The notes under the pieces were generated by a model. That model was not told where the DNA came from. It ran no database searches and was given only the letters and a program-made list of their open reading frames with translations. Both the position numbers and the translations under genes were made by a program. Positions 44,855 through 53,458 of a stretch of DNA of 64,000 nt are shown piece by piece. The DNA comes from Arcobacter nitrofigilis DSM 7299 (GTDB lineage Bacteria; Campylobacterota; Campylobacteria; Campylobacterales; Arcobacteraceae). Position 1 is the stretch's first letter. Each line of letters starts with the position of its first letter. The stretch is taken from assembly GCF_000092245.1 (NCBI RefSeq), contig NC_014166.1, positions 1,612,001-1,676,000 of the forward strand. Reading direction: 5' to 3'.

Positions 44855-46354
44855 CTATTCTCCTATTTTTAATCTAGACTTCAATTGACTAAATTTATTT
44901 TTCCCAATACCCTCTAGCTCTTTTAACTCATTTATACTTTTAAAAGTTGTCATTTTTTTTCTATAATCAAGAATATTTTTTGCCAATTTTGGACCAATTC
45001 CTTTTATTTTTTTCAGAACTTCTACTGTAGCAGTATTAATATCAATTCTCATATCGTCAATATTTTCATCCCAAGATTTCAACATTTGAGAATCTATTGA
45101 TTCTAACTCAAGTAAATCAGAACTATCAGTGATAATATTATCTTCTAAATACTCTTTTATTTCAATAGCCAAATCCTCTTCCATACCGTACAAAGACATT
45201 AAATCAGTTAGTGTAGCTCCATTTAAATTTATTTTTTTCTTTTCATATTCATCTTCAGTTCTCTTAGTATTTTTAGATTGATTAGCATTTTTATCAGGGG
45301 CAATTGAATCTGGAACATCACCATTATTACTTATTTCAGTCAAAGACATATCAAAATTATCTTTTGTATCATTTAGATAATATTCCCCATCGAAACTAGG
45401 TTTATATTTACTAAATCCAATATTTCTCATAGTTCTTAATAATGAAGAATCAATTTTACCTAGCTCTTCCCATGAAAATAATGGTACATGAGGCTTTTTA
45501 AATCTTCCTTTTGAAAAGTCCCACATCAAATATTGACAAATCCAATCTCTTATATATGGAAAGGCAGCAAAAGCTGTTGCACACTCTAAAATATATGCTT
45601 TTCCTGTTTTTGCACTAATTGCAATATCACAAGCCCAATATTCTGCTTTTGCAGCTTTACTAGCTTTTACAGCAAGCTCTAGAGCATTCATTGGAATATT
45701 TTCATAAGACATTGAACCTCCTTGCGAAGTATTTGTTATCCATTGGTTTTTACCTGAATATCTCCAAAATGCACAAATAGGTTTATGACCAATAAGCATT
45801 ACTCTAATATCTCCTGAATCTTTTAAATCAATAGCATTTTGTGTATAAATTGGATTATATTTTTTTTCATCAAGAAGTTTCTTTGCTTCTTTAAAACTAT
45901 CTGCTTTATGAACAAAATAACCACCATAATTTGATGGACCATAACTTCTTTTTATGATTTGAGGATAAGTTGCTTTATTTTTAAGATATTCATAACCTTT
46001 ATCTTTATCATAAAAAATTTTTGTTTTAGGAATAGAGATTTTAAACTTTTTACAAAATAAAGTTACATTCTCTTTTGATCTATTTGAAAATTGTGTTTCA
46101 ATTGAAGGTACAAATCTTACATCTGGAAGTTCTTTTGAAATTTCAACAAAAGTTTCATAAGCAGTTGCAGGAATATTACCGATTAATATTTTGATTTTTT
46201 TTCTTTTGATTTCCTTTATAAATCTTGCTTTATCATTTTTCCAATGGTAAGTAACAGTTTCAATTTTATCAGGCCAACCTTTGAAATTAGATTTATCAAA
46301 AAATCTCATTACATAATCAAGATACAACAGTCCTATTTTCGGTAGTTTTTTCAT
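44855..46354 (-). CDS. ATP-grasp ligase-like protein fused to ComEA-type HhH repeats
   Basis: The 499-residue protein has a RimK-like ATP-grasp core: QIIKRSYGPSNYGGYFVH for the lysine and glycine-rich loop (about 133-150), GDIRVMLIGHKPICAFWRYSGKN and NTSQGGSMSYENIP (about 178-220). The metal-binding segment reads YILECATAFAAF, so the Asn of the usual ExN is missing. A charged linker (about 325-370) leads to two helix-hairpin-helix repeats of ComEA type, the second reading INTATVEVLKKIKGIGPKLAKNILDYR. It overlaps the previous gene by ATGA. Function is unknown; peptide bond or amide ligation is inferred. Confidence 0.75.
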   Translation of the reverse strand: MKKLPKIGLLYLDYVMRFFDKSNFKGWPDKIETVTYHWKNDKARFIKEIKRKKIKILIGNIPATAYETFVEISKELPDVRFVPSIETQFSNRSKENVTLFCKKFKISIPKTKIFYDKDKGYEYLKNKATYPQIIKRSYGPSNYGGYFVHKADSFKEAKKLLDEKKYNPIYTQNAIDLKDSGDIRVMLIGHKPICAFWRYSGKNQWITNTSQGGSMSYENIPMNALELAVKASKAAKAEYWACDIAISAKTGKAYILECATAFAAFPYIRDWICQYLMWDFSKGRFKKPHVPLFSWEELGKIDSSLLRTMRNIGFSKYKPSFDGEYYLNDTKDNFDMSLTEISNNGDVPDSIAPDKNANQSKNTKRTEDEYEKKKINLNGATLTDLMSLYGMEEDLAIEIKEYLEDNIITDSSDLLELESIDSQMLKSWDENIDDMRIDINTATVEVLKKIKGIGPKLAKNILDYRKKMTTFKSINELKELEGIGKNKFSQLKSRLKIGE

Positions 46355-47265
46355 TTTTTGTCCCCTTTGTTAGTTTTTCTATCAATTAAATCCACAATCA
46401 AGTCTATTTTTTTATCATTGAAGTCTAAACCCATTTTTTCTTGCTCTGGTGTTGCAAAAGCTGGTATTCCATTAACTTCTAAAACAATAAATTCTTCTTT
46501 TTTTCTATCATATATTATATCAACACCTGCTATATCAAGCCCAGTAATTTTAGCTGCTTTTAGTGCTAGATTGATTACATCTTCATTTGGTTCTCTTAAA
46601 AATACACTTCCACCACTAGTAACATTTGTACGCCACTCAGCACCATTTGCTTTTCTTCCATAACATCCTACAAATTGTCCATCAACAATGTCAATTCTAT
46701 AATCAGTATTATCATAATCAATAAATTTTTCAACATAAAAATATCTTAAATCCATTTGATTTAAAAAGGGAATAAGCATATTTAATGCTTCTTCATTTTC
46801 TATTTTTGTAAGACCAACTCCACCCCAACCATCAGTTGGTTTATATACCATTTTAGACCACTTTTTCATAATAGTATTTAGATGAAAAGTATCATCCCTA
46901 TGACAAAGTTTATAATCTGCCGTTTTAACGCCATGTGTTCTTAGCAAAAACGATGTATGAAACTTATCTTCTGTTAGTTCAAATGCCTCATAACTATTAA
47001 TCATAGGAATGACTCTATTTAGAGCTTTGTATAAATACATTTGATATTGAGTTTGTTCCCCTGCATTATATGAAAAAAATAAATCAAGTTTTTCTAACTT
47101 TATTTTATCATACAAAATATGCGAGTTTTTAGCAATTGCATTTCGTAAATTTAAATTAGGAATAGTAATAATATCCCGCTCATTAAGTTTATCTATTATC
47201 TTTTTTTGTATAGCTTCCCCACCACTATTTTGATAAAGCCACATACCAATTTCTCTTTTTACCAT
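46351..47265 (-). CDS. ATP-grasp amide/peptide ligase, RimK-like
   Basis: The 304-residue protein has the complete ATP-grasp pattern: MVYKPTDGWGGVGLTKIENEE (ATP-binding Lys and Gly-rich loop, about residue 137), FYVEKFIDYDNTDYRIDIVDGQFVGCYGRKA, NVTSGGSVFLREPNED, GVDIIYDRKKEEFIVLEVNGIPAF with the metal-binding Glu and Asn. RimK-type enzymes link a carboxylate, activated as acyl phosphate, to an amine, often adding amino acids to a peptide or cofactor. AAGGAG stands before the ATG. It is the intact partner of the fused protein downstream. Confidence 0.85.
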   Translation of the reverse strand: MVKREIGMWLYQNSGGEAIQKKIIDKLNERDIITIPNLNLRNAIAKNSHILYDKIKLEKLDLFFSYNAGEQTQYQMYLYKALNRVIPMINSYEAFELTEDKFHTSFLLRTHGVKTADYKLCHRDDTFHLNTIMKKWSKMVYKPTDGWGGVGLTKIENEEALNMLIPFLNQMDLRYFYVEKFIDYDNTDYRIDIVDGQFVGCYGRKANGAEWRTNVTSGGSVFLREPNEDVINLALKAAKITGLDIAGVDIIYDRKKEEFIVLEVNGIPAFATPEQEKMGLDFNDKKIDLIVDLIDRKTNKGDKK

Positions 47266-47275
47266 TTGATACTCC

Positions 47276-48370
47276 TTAAATATTATTTTGGAAATAAGCT
47301 AAAACATTTGTCATTAAATCAATTCTTTCTTGGAAACTACTTTTTAAAGCTCTCTCTTTAATAGTATGATCTCCATCACCAAATGGCCCAAAACCATCTA
47401 AAGTAGTTACTCCACAACTAGCAACTATATTTGCATCACTAACACCACCTCTTTTTTCACTTAAGATTGTACTATTTGTGATTTTTTCTATTTTTTTAAT
47501 CAATTCTAATTGATTAGCATTTTCTTGCATAACATCTCTTTGTATTGAGCCTGTAAGAATAGATATTGTTCCTGATACATAAGAATTGTTTGTAATTTTT
47601 TCCAATGAGTCTAAAACTCTTTGTTTTTCATCATTTGAGGTATATCTTATTTCTAAAAGAAGTTCACATTTTGGAGATATTGTATTTGCCCCAATTCCAC
47701 CATTTATTTTTCCAACATTTACAGTTGTTTGTAGCTCTAAGTTAGTCAATTTTACTAGCTCTTGTAGTTTATAACTAGCTTCTAAATTAGCGTCAATACC
47801 TTTATCATAATGATTTCCAGCATGACTAGCTTTTCCTTCAATGGTTATTGTGAAAGTTCCTACACCTTTCCTTTGAGTTACAACTTCCATCTTTTCGCCA
47901 GCTGCTTCAAAAACAAAACACAAATCATAATTTTTAGCAATAGAAGAGGTTATAAGTTTTGAATCATCACTTCCTGATTCTTCATCTGAAACTAATAAAA
48001 AGTCTATATTAAAAATCTCTTTATTTGTTTTGAATATATTTCTTAAAGCTTGAAGAGCGACAATATTGCCACCTTTCATATCACAAACTCCAGGTCCATA
48101 AACCCAAAGCTCATCTTCACTAAATTCTTCAAATGTATTTGGAGGAAAGACCGTATCGTTATGTCCTAAAAGAAGTATTTTAGGTCCAGCTTTTTTTGAA
48201 GACTTAAATAATTGATGATTTCCTAAAAGCTCTCTTGTATAAGTCTTTTCTTCAAAGCCTAATTCTTTTAACCAAGAGGACATTATGGCACCAATTTTAT
48301 CGACGCCTGTTTTGTTTTTGGTATAAGAGTTTATATTTATAATTTGTTTTAAGTCAAGTATGTAATTCAT
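47276..48370 (-). CDS. M20-family metallopeptidase, CPG2-like
   Basis: The 364-residue protein is a zinc exopeptidase of the M20 group, closest in pattern to glutamate carboxypeptidase: LLGHNDTVFPP with metal His and Asp near residue 75, YGPGVCDMKGGN, LVSDEESGSDDS with catalytic Glu, and GGVSDANIVASCG plus DGFGPFGDGDHTIKE. The dimerisation lid has HAGNHYDKGIDANLEAS. It starts the operon: the ATG at 48370 has AGGA seven bases before it, better than an in-frame TTG at 48385. The ATP-grasp gene begins ten bases after its stop. Confidence 0.88.
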   Translation of the reverse strand: MNYILDLKQIININSYTKNKTGVDKIGAIMSSWLKELGFEEKTYTRELLGNHQLFKSSKKAGPKILLLGHNDTVFPPNTFEEFSEDELWVYGPGVCDMKGGNIVALQALRNIFKTNKEIFNIDFLLVSDEESGSDDSKLITSSIAKNYDLCFVFEAAGEKMEVVTQRKGVGTFTITIEGKASHAGNHYDKGIDANLEASYKLQELVKLTNLELQTTVNVGKINGGIGANTISPKCELLLEIRYTSNDEKQRVLDSLEKITNNSYVSGTISILTGSIQRDVMQENANQLELIKKIEKITNSTILSEKRGGVSDANIVASCGVTTLDGFGPFGDGDHTIKERALKSSFQERIDLMTNVLAYFQNNI

Positions 48371-48457
48371 TATTATCCTATTCAAATGAATAATTCTATG
48401 TCGTTAGGATTACATTCTAGTGACAATAATGAAATTATTTATTTCTTTATAAATTTT

Positions 48458-48496
48458 TTATAAAAAAAAAGGGAAATAGGTGGCAAATGCCACCTA
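48458..48496 (-). terminator. Strong intrinsic terminator after argG
   Basis: TAGGTGGCA (48477-48485) and TGCCACCTA (48488-48496) form a GC-containing nine-base stem with an AA loop. On the minus strand it is followed by TTTCCC and a run of nine T. It separates argG from the M20/ATP-grasp operon. Confidence 0.88.
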
Positions 48497-48509
48497 AAAA
48501 GCTATTTAA

Positions 48510-49754
48510 TTATTTTTTACTTCTTTTCTTTTGACCAGCAATAATAAATCTAAGAGCATTAAGTCTAATAAAACCTTCTGCATCTTTTTGATTATATACT
48601 TCGTCTTCTTCAAATGTAGAGTGAGCTTCTGAATATAAAGAGTTAACAGATTCTCTTCCTACAACCATTACACTACCTTTGTAAAGTTTTAATTTTACAG
48701 TACCTTCAACATTTACTTGAGTTGCATCAATAGCAGCTTGAAGCATTTCTCTCTCAGGAGAAAACCAGTATCCTTGATAGATAAGTTTAGCATATTTTGG
48801 CATCATTTCATCTTTTAAATGAGCAGCTTCTCTATCTAAACAAATAGATTCGATTGCTCTATGAGCTTTCAGCATAATTGTTCCACCTGGAGTTTCGTAA
48901 CAACCTCTTGCTTTCATACCTACATATCTATTTTCAACAATATCAACTCTTCCAATACCATGTTTATTTCCATAGTCATTTAATTTTTTAAGTAATGTTG
49001 CAGGAGATAATTCTTCCCCATTAATAGATATTGGATCCCCATTTTTATATCCAATAGTGATGTATTCAGCTTGGTCAGGAGCTTTTTCAGGTGATGTTGT
49101 CCATAACCACATTGATTCTTCTGGTTCATTATTTGGATTTTCTAAATGTAAACCTTCATATGAGATATGTAGAAGATTTGCATCCATAGAGTATGGGCTA
49201 ATAGCTGGATTTCCATCTTTGTCAAGATGTTTTTTATCTATTTCAATTCCATTTTTTTTAGCATAAGCTAATAGCTTTTCTCTAGAATTTAAATCCCATT
49301 CTCTCCAAGGAGCAATAACAGTAATTTCAGAATCAAGTCCTAAATAACCTAATTCAAATCTAACTTGGTCATTTCCTTTTCCTGTAGCTCCATGAGAAAC
49401 TGCATCTGCACCCATTTTGTGTGCTATTTCAATTTGTTTTTTAGCAATAAGAGGTCTTGCAATTGAAGTACCTAATAAATATTCTCCTTCATAAATTGCA
49501 TTTGCTCTAAACATTGGGAATACATAATCTTTAACAAACTCTTCTTTGATATCTAGTATAAATATATTTTCAGGTTTAATTCCACAAGCTAAAGCTTTTG
49601 TTCTAGCTGGTTCAACTTCTTCACCTTGACCTAAATCAGCTGTAAATGTAATAACTTCAGCGTTATATTCATCTTGAAGCCATTTTAATATTGTAGATGT
49701 ATCAAGTCCACCACTATAGGCTAATACTACTTTTTTTACTTCTTTTTTACTCAT
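48510..49754 (-). CDS. argG: Argininosuccinate synthase ArgG
   Basis: ArgG joins citrulline and aspartate with ATP in arginine synthesis. The 414-residue protein begins with the PP-loop [20 protein letters not shown], followed by [44 protein letters not shown] and APWREWD, in the standard order, and closes with GFIRLNALR. Length and order are normal. AGGA lies before the ATG, and a strong terminator follows. It is divergent from the S4 protein gene. Confidence 0.97.
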   Translation of the reverse strand: MSKKEVKKVVLAYSGGLDTSTILKWLQDEYNAEVITFTADLGQGEEVEPARTKALACGIKPENIFILDIKEEFVKDYVFPMFRANAIYEGEYLLGTSIARPLIAKKQIEIAHKMGADAVSHGATGKGNDQVRFELGYLGLDSEITVIAPWREWDLNSREKLLAYAKKNGIEIDKKHLDKDGNPAISPYSMDANLLHISYEGLHLENPNNEPEESMWLWTTSPEKAPDQAEYITIGYKNGDPISINGEELSPATLLKKLNDYGNKHGIGRVDIVENRYVGMKARGCYETPGGTIMLKAHRAIESICLDREAAHLKDEMMPKYAKLIYQGYWFSPEREMLQAAIDATQVNVEGTVKLKLYKGSVMVVGRESVNSLYSEAHSTFEEDEVYNQKDAEGFIRLNALRFIIAGQKKRSKK

Positions 49755-49808
49755 TTATTATATCCTATATCATAGTAATTTTAAGGGGTTATTTTATCTT
49801 ATCTTAGC

Positions 49809-49814
49809 TATAAT
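49809..49814 (+). promoter_or_regulatory. -10 box of a putative leaderless promoter (S4 protein operon)
   Basis: TATAAT ends seven bases before the ATG at 49822. There is no ribosome site, so the S4-trpD-tsaE-lptB transcript probably begins at the first codon of the S4 gene. Confidence 0.55.
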
Positions 49815-49821
49815 CTTGTTT

Positions 49822-50085
49822 ATGAGAATAGATAAATTTTTAAACGCAGTTAATATTACAAAAAGAAGAGCAGTTGCTGAAGATATGCTTGAACATAAAG
49901 TAGTTTATATAAATGGCATGCCAGTTAAAAAAGCAAAAGAAGTTAAGGTTGGGGATTTAATTGAAATAAAATACTTAGAGTATACAGAAGAGTATAAGGT
50001 GCTACAAATTCCACAAACAAAATCAACTCCAAAATCAAAACAAGCAGAATATATAGAAAAATTAAAAGGAAAAGATGATGTTTAG
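49822..50085 (+). CDS. S4-domain RNA-binding protein (HslR-like)
   Basis: The 87-residue protein is almost only an S4 RNA-binding domain: MRIDKFLNAVNITKRRAVAEDMLEHKVVYINGMPVKKAKEVKVGDLIEIKYLE, then a basic tail (KSTPKSKQAEYIEKLKGKDD). The closest known type is HslR, which frees stalled 50S subunits carrying nascent chains. An alternative TTG start lies six bases earlier; I prefer the ATG, which begins exactly at the expected transcription start. The trpD frame overlaps the last codons. Confidence 0.88.
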   Translation: MRIDKFLNAVNITKRRAVAEDMLEHKVVYINGMPVKKAKEVKVGDLIEIKYLEYTEEYKVLQIPQTKSTPKSKQAEYIEKLKGKDDV

Positions 50086-51061
50086 TACTGACAAACTAAA
50101 ATTTGATGATATTTTTGAAAATAGACTTCCTGTTGAAGAAGTAAGAAACTATTTAATCAAATTATATGAAGATGGAGAAACAGCTGAACAAATAGCAGCA
50201 GCAGCTGATGCTATGAGAGATCACCTTATTGCTTTACCCGTTGATTATTCTTTAAAAGATGAATTAATTGACAATTGTGGAACAGGTGGAGATAAATCAA
50301 ATAGTTTTAATATCTCAACAACTGTATCATTGCTTTTAGTTGCTTGTGGTTCAAAAGTAGCAAAACATGGAAACAGAAGTATTACAAGTAAATCTGGTAG
50401 TGCTGACATGTTGGAAGAACTGGGTATAAATTTAAATTTGAGTATTGATAATCAAGTTAAAATGCTTGAAAATACTGGTTTTGTATTTATGTTTGCCCAA
50501 AATCATCATCCTTCTATGAAAAATATTATGCCTATACGAAAGTCAATACCACATAGAACAATTTTTAATATTTTAGGACCTTTAAGTAATCCAGCAACAG
50601 TATCAAAACAATTAATTGGTGTTTTTAGTGATGAGTATATCCATAGAATGATTACAGCATTAAGTTTATTGGATACTAAAAGAGCTATGGTAGTTAGTTC
50701 AAAAGATGGGATGGATGAAATTTCAATTAGTGATGTAACTTACGCAACAACATTAATTGATCAAAGAACAAGTGACTTTATAATAGACCCTAGAGATTTT
50801 GGCTTAGGATTATATTCAAAAGATGATATTTTAGGTGGAGATGCAAAAGAAAATGCTCAAATCACAAGAGATATCCTAGAGGGTAAAATAAGTGGTGCAA
50901 AACTTGATATTGTATTACTTAATGCAGGAGCTGCACTATTTATTGATGATAGAGCAAAAGATATAAAAGAAGGTATTGAAATAGCAAGAGAAGCTATTAA
51001 ATCTGGAAAAGCAAAAGAAAAACTTGAACAAATCATTAATTTTTCTAAAAGTATGAAATAG
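50075..51061 (+). CDS. trpD: Anthranilate phosphoribosyltransferase TrpD
   Basis: TrpD attaches anthranilate to phosphoribosyl pyrophosphate in tryptophan synthesis. The 328-residue protein shows the PRPP site DNCGTGGDKSNSFNISTT near residue 67, KHGNRSITSKSGSADMLEELG, FMFAQNHHPSMKNIMPIRKSIPHRTIFNILGPLSNP, and SSKDGMDEISISD, all diagnostic. The start codon is one of two adjacent ATGs after AGGAAAAG, overlapping the S4 gene by 11 bases. No other trp gene is next to it, so the pathway is dispersed. Confidence 0.96.
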   Translation: MMFSTDKLKFDDIFENRLPVEEVRNYLIKLYEDGETAEQIAAAADAMRDHLIALPVDYSLKDELIDNCGTGGDKSNSFNISTTVSLLLVACGSKVAKHGNRSITSKSGSADMLEELGINLNLSIDNQVKMLENTGFVFMFAQNHHPSMKNIMPIRKSIPHRTIFNILGPLSNPATVSKQLIGVFSDEYIHRMITALSLLDTKRAMVVSSKDGMDEISISDVTYATTLIDQRTSDFIIDPRDFGLGLYSKDDILGGDAKENAQITRDILEGKISGAKLDIVLLNAGAALFIDDRAKDIKEGIEIAREAIKSGKAKEKLEQIINFSKSMK

Positions 51062-51068
51062 GGTAGTT

Positions 51069-51488
51069 TTGGAAAAAATAGAATTAGTTTTAGAAGAGAA
51101 TGATTTAATTAAAATAATTAAAAGATTAGATAAAATAATTGATAAAAAAGAGTCAATTGTTTTATTAAGAGGTGACTTAGCAAGTGGTAAGACTACATTA
51201 GTTAAAAACTATGTAAAGTTTTTAAATATCGATGATTTAGTTACTTCACCAACTTTTTCAATTCAAACAATTTATGGTGAGAGCATCTACCATTATGATG
51301 TTTATAATAAGAGTTTAGAAGAGTTTATATCTTTAGGTTTATTAGAAGAGTTTGAAAAAGAAGGTATTCATTTTGTAGAGTGGGGCGATGATAGATTAAA
51401 TGAACTACTTAACTCTTATGGCTTTCATACTATTAAAATAGATATTGAAAAATTAGAAAATAAAAGGCGATATATAATTAATGCATAA
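51069..51488 (+). CDS. tsaE: tRNA threonylcarbamoyladenosine biosynthesis ATPase TsaE
   Basis: TsaE is the small ATPase that cycles the TsaBD complex in t6A37 synthesis. The 139-residue protein has a Walker A motif LRGDLASGKTTLVKN near residue 34, TSPTFSIQTIYGESIYHYDVYN, and FVEWGDDRL near 102, as in the family. The start is a TTG just after the trpD stop (AGGG upstream). Its end overlaps lptB by eight bases. Confidence 0.94.
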   Translation: MEKIELVLEENDLIKIIKRLDKIIDKKESIVLLRGDLASGKTTLVKNYVKFLNIDDLVTSPTFSIQTIYGESIYHYDVYNKSLEEFISLGLLEEFEKEGIHFVEWGDDRLNELLNSYGFHTIKIDIEKLENKRRYIINA

Positions 51489-52203
51489 ATTAAGAATTGA
51501 AAACATAACTAAAAACATTAAAAAAACTCAAATTTTACACGGTATTTCACTAGAAGTTAAATCGGGAGAAATCGTTGGCTTGTTAGGACCCAATGGAGCA
51601 GGTAAAACTACAACTTTTTATACTGTTTGTGGACTTATAAAACCAACTTCTGGTAAAGTTTTTTTAGATGAAACAGATATTACTAGTTTGCCCTTACATA
51701 AAAGAGCCTTAAAGGGTATAGGCTATTTACCGCAAGAATCATCTATCTTCAAAGACTTAAGTGTAGAAGACAATCTAATGCTTGCTGCTCAAATAGTTAC
51801 AAGTGATAAAGCTGAACAATTTAAAAGAGTAGAAGAATTACTTGAAGTTTTTAATATCGAACCAATTAGACAAAGAAAAGGTGTCTCTTTATCAGGTGGA
51901 GAGAGAAGAAGAACAGAAATAGCAAGGGCCTTAGTATCAAGACCAGTTTTTCTATTACTTGATGAACCGTTTGCTGGAGTTGACCCAATTGCGGTTAAAG
52001 ATATTCAAGAAATCATCAATCAATTGACACTTAGAGGGATTGGTGTATTAATTACAGATCATAATGTAAGAGAAACCCTTGAAATATGTGATAGAGCATA
52101 TGTTATGAAAAGTGGTACATTATTGGCTTCTGGAAATAGTGATGAAATTAGAAATGACGTAAGTGTAAGAGAACACTACCTTGGAGAAAGTTTTACTTTT
52201 TAG
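51481..52203 (+). CDS. lptB: LPS export ABC transporter ATPase LptB
   Basis: LptB powers extraction of lipopolysaccharide from the inner membrane with LptFG. The 240-residue ATPase has Walker A GPNGAGKTTTF near residue 38, Q loop GYLPQESSIFKDLSVEDNLM typical of LptB, signature LSGGERRRTEIARAL, Walker B LLLDEPFAGVDPIAV and switch His in LITDHNVRETL. The length and the order are standard. It closes the S4-trpD-tsaE-lptB unit and overlaps the convergent regulator gene by four bases at the stops. Confidence 0.95.
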   Translation: MHKLRIENITKNIKKTQILHGISLEVKSGEIVGLLGPNGAGKTTTFYTVCGLIKPTSGKVFLDETDITSLPLHKRALKGIGYLPQESSIFKDLSVEDNLMLAAQIVTSDKAEQFKRVEELLEVFNIEPIRQRKGVSLSGGERRRTEIARALVSRPVFLLLDEPFAGVDPIAVKDIQEIINQLTLRGIGVLITDHNVRETLEICDRAYVMKSGTLLASGNSDEIRNDVSVREHYLGESFTF

Positions 52204-53450
52204 AAGTAAATAACTCTCTCATCATCACTTTTAAGTGCTTTATTTAAAGCCAAAGTTACTCTTTGTAAAATAAGCTCTTCATTATCATCATTTTTTAATT
52301 CAACTACTCCAAAACAACTATGTTGAGAAAGCTTTTTATTTGCAAGCATAGTATTCAAAATATCTTCAAGTTTGTAAGATACATTTAATGCTCCATCTAA
52401 ATCAGTTTCTGGAAGTAAAACTAAAAAAGATGATTTTTCTGCTTTAAAACAAATATCATGTTCTCTTATATTATTTTTAATCAAGTCACTAATGTCACTT
52501 AAAAAGTCTTCATATGAAATGATTTTTTCATCTATATTTTTTACGCATAATTTTATTAAAGATAAATCTTTTCTATATCTTCTAACTCTTTTTGATTCAA
52601 TTGAAAAGATTTTGTGAAATTTATTTAGATTGTATAATCCTGTTATTAAGTCATGGTTATATTTGTATTCAAATAAATTTGATTTTTCATTTAAATTTGT
52701 AATATCAAATAAGGAAACTAGAAAATAAGCTTTTTCTTTTTCTATTTTTGTAACATTTAATTTAAAGATTCTAGTAACATCGGCTATTTTTATTTTAATT
52801 AATACATTTTCACTATCTAACTTAGAGATAAACTCATACCATGAAGTATTTTTCAAATCTTCTATATTAGAAAAAAACTGTTCTCTATCTAATAATATCT
52901 TTTCTAAATTTATATCAAAAACTTTGAAATTTTTTGAAAAGATATCATTTTTAGCAACTACTTCTCCATCTTTTAAAATGGCTACTAAACTATCTTGTTT
53001 ATTTAATAATTCAAGAGTAGAGTCATTAAAATTAAACTCATCACTATGTAATCTTTTCTTTAAAAACTTATGTTCTAAACATTTTGTGATATTTTTTATC
53101 AATTCATATAAATCTAAAGGTTTTAAACAGTATGAATTAATACCTAATTCAATAGATTTTTTATAAAAACTTGAATCAGTATGTGCTGTTGTTACGATAC
53201 TAGGTATTTTTGAATTAATTTGATTAATTCTTTTTATCATTTCTAAACCATTCATTTTGGGCATATTAATATCAGCAATAATTAAATCTATATTAGAATT
53301 GTTTTTAAAGGCTTCAAGTCCTTCTTCTCCATCATTACAAATAATTAAATTATGTACAATACTACTTAAAATATTAGAAGTAAAATTTCTAATTTCTTCT
53401 TGATCTTCCACATAAAGTATGTTTAGTTGTTTAAAAAAATCTTTATTCAT
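52200..53450 (-). CDS. Response regulator with degenerate GGDEF domain
   Basis: The 416-residue protein begins with a receiver domain (acidic pair E15/D16, phosphoacceptor D60 in LIIADINMPKMNG, Lys in SYCLKPLD). A middle segment of about 120 residues may be PAS-like. The C-terminal third aligns with GGDEF domains (DLITGLYNLNKFHKIFSIESKRVRRYRKDLSLIKLCV), but the active-site loop reads KAEKSSFLVLLPE, so the GG(D/E)EF residues are lost. It is unlikely to make c-di-GMP and may bind a partner instead. GAAGGA precedes the ATG, and the gene follows kdsB by nine bases. Confidence 0.85.
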   Translation of the reverse strand: MNKDFFKQLNILYVEDQEEIRNFTSNILSSIVHNLIICNDGEEGLEAFKNNSNIDLIIADINMPKMNGLEMIKRINQINSKIPSIVTTAHTDSSFYKKSIELGINSYCLKPLDLYELIKNITKCLEHKFLKKRLHSDEFNFNDSTLELLNKQDSLVAILKDGEVVAKNDIFSKNFKVFDINLEKILLDREQFFSNIEDLKNTSWYEFISKLDSENVLIKIKIADVTRIFKLNVTKIEKEKAYFLVSLFDITNLNEKSNLFEYKYNHDLITGLYNLNKFHKIFSIESKRVRRYRKDLSLIKLCVKNIDEKIISYEDFLSDISDLIKNNIREHDICFKAEKSSFLVLLPETDLDGALNVSYKLEDILNTMLANKKLSQHSCFGVVELKNDDNEELILQRVTLALNKALKSDDERVIYF

Positions 53451-53458
53451 AATTCCTT

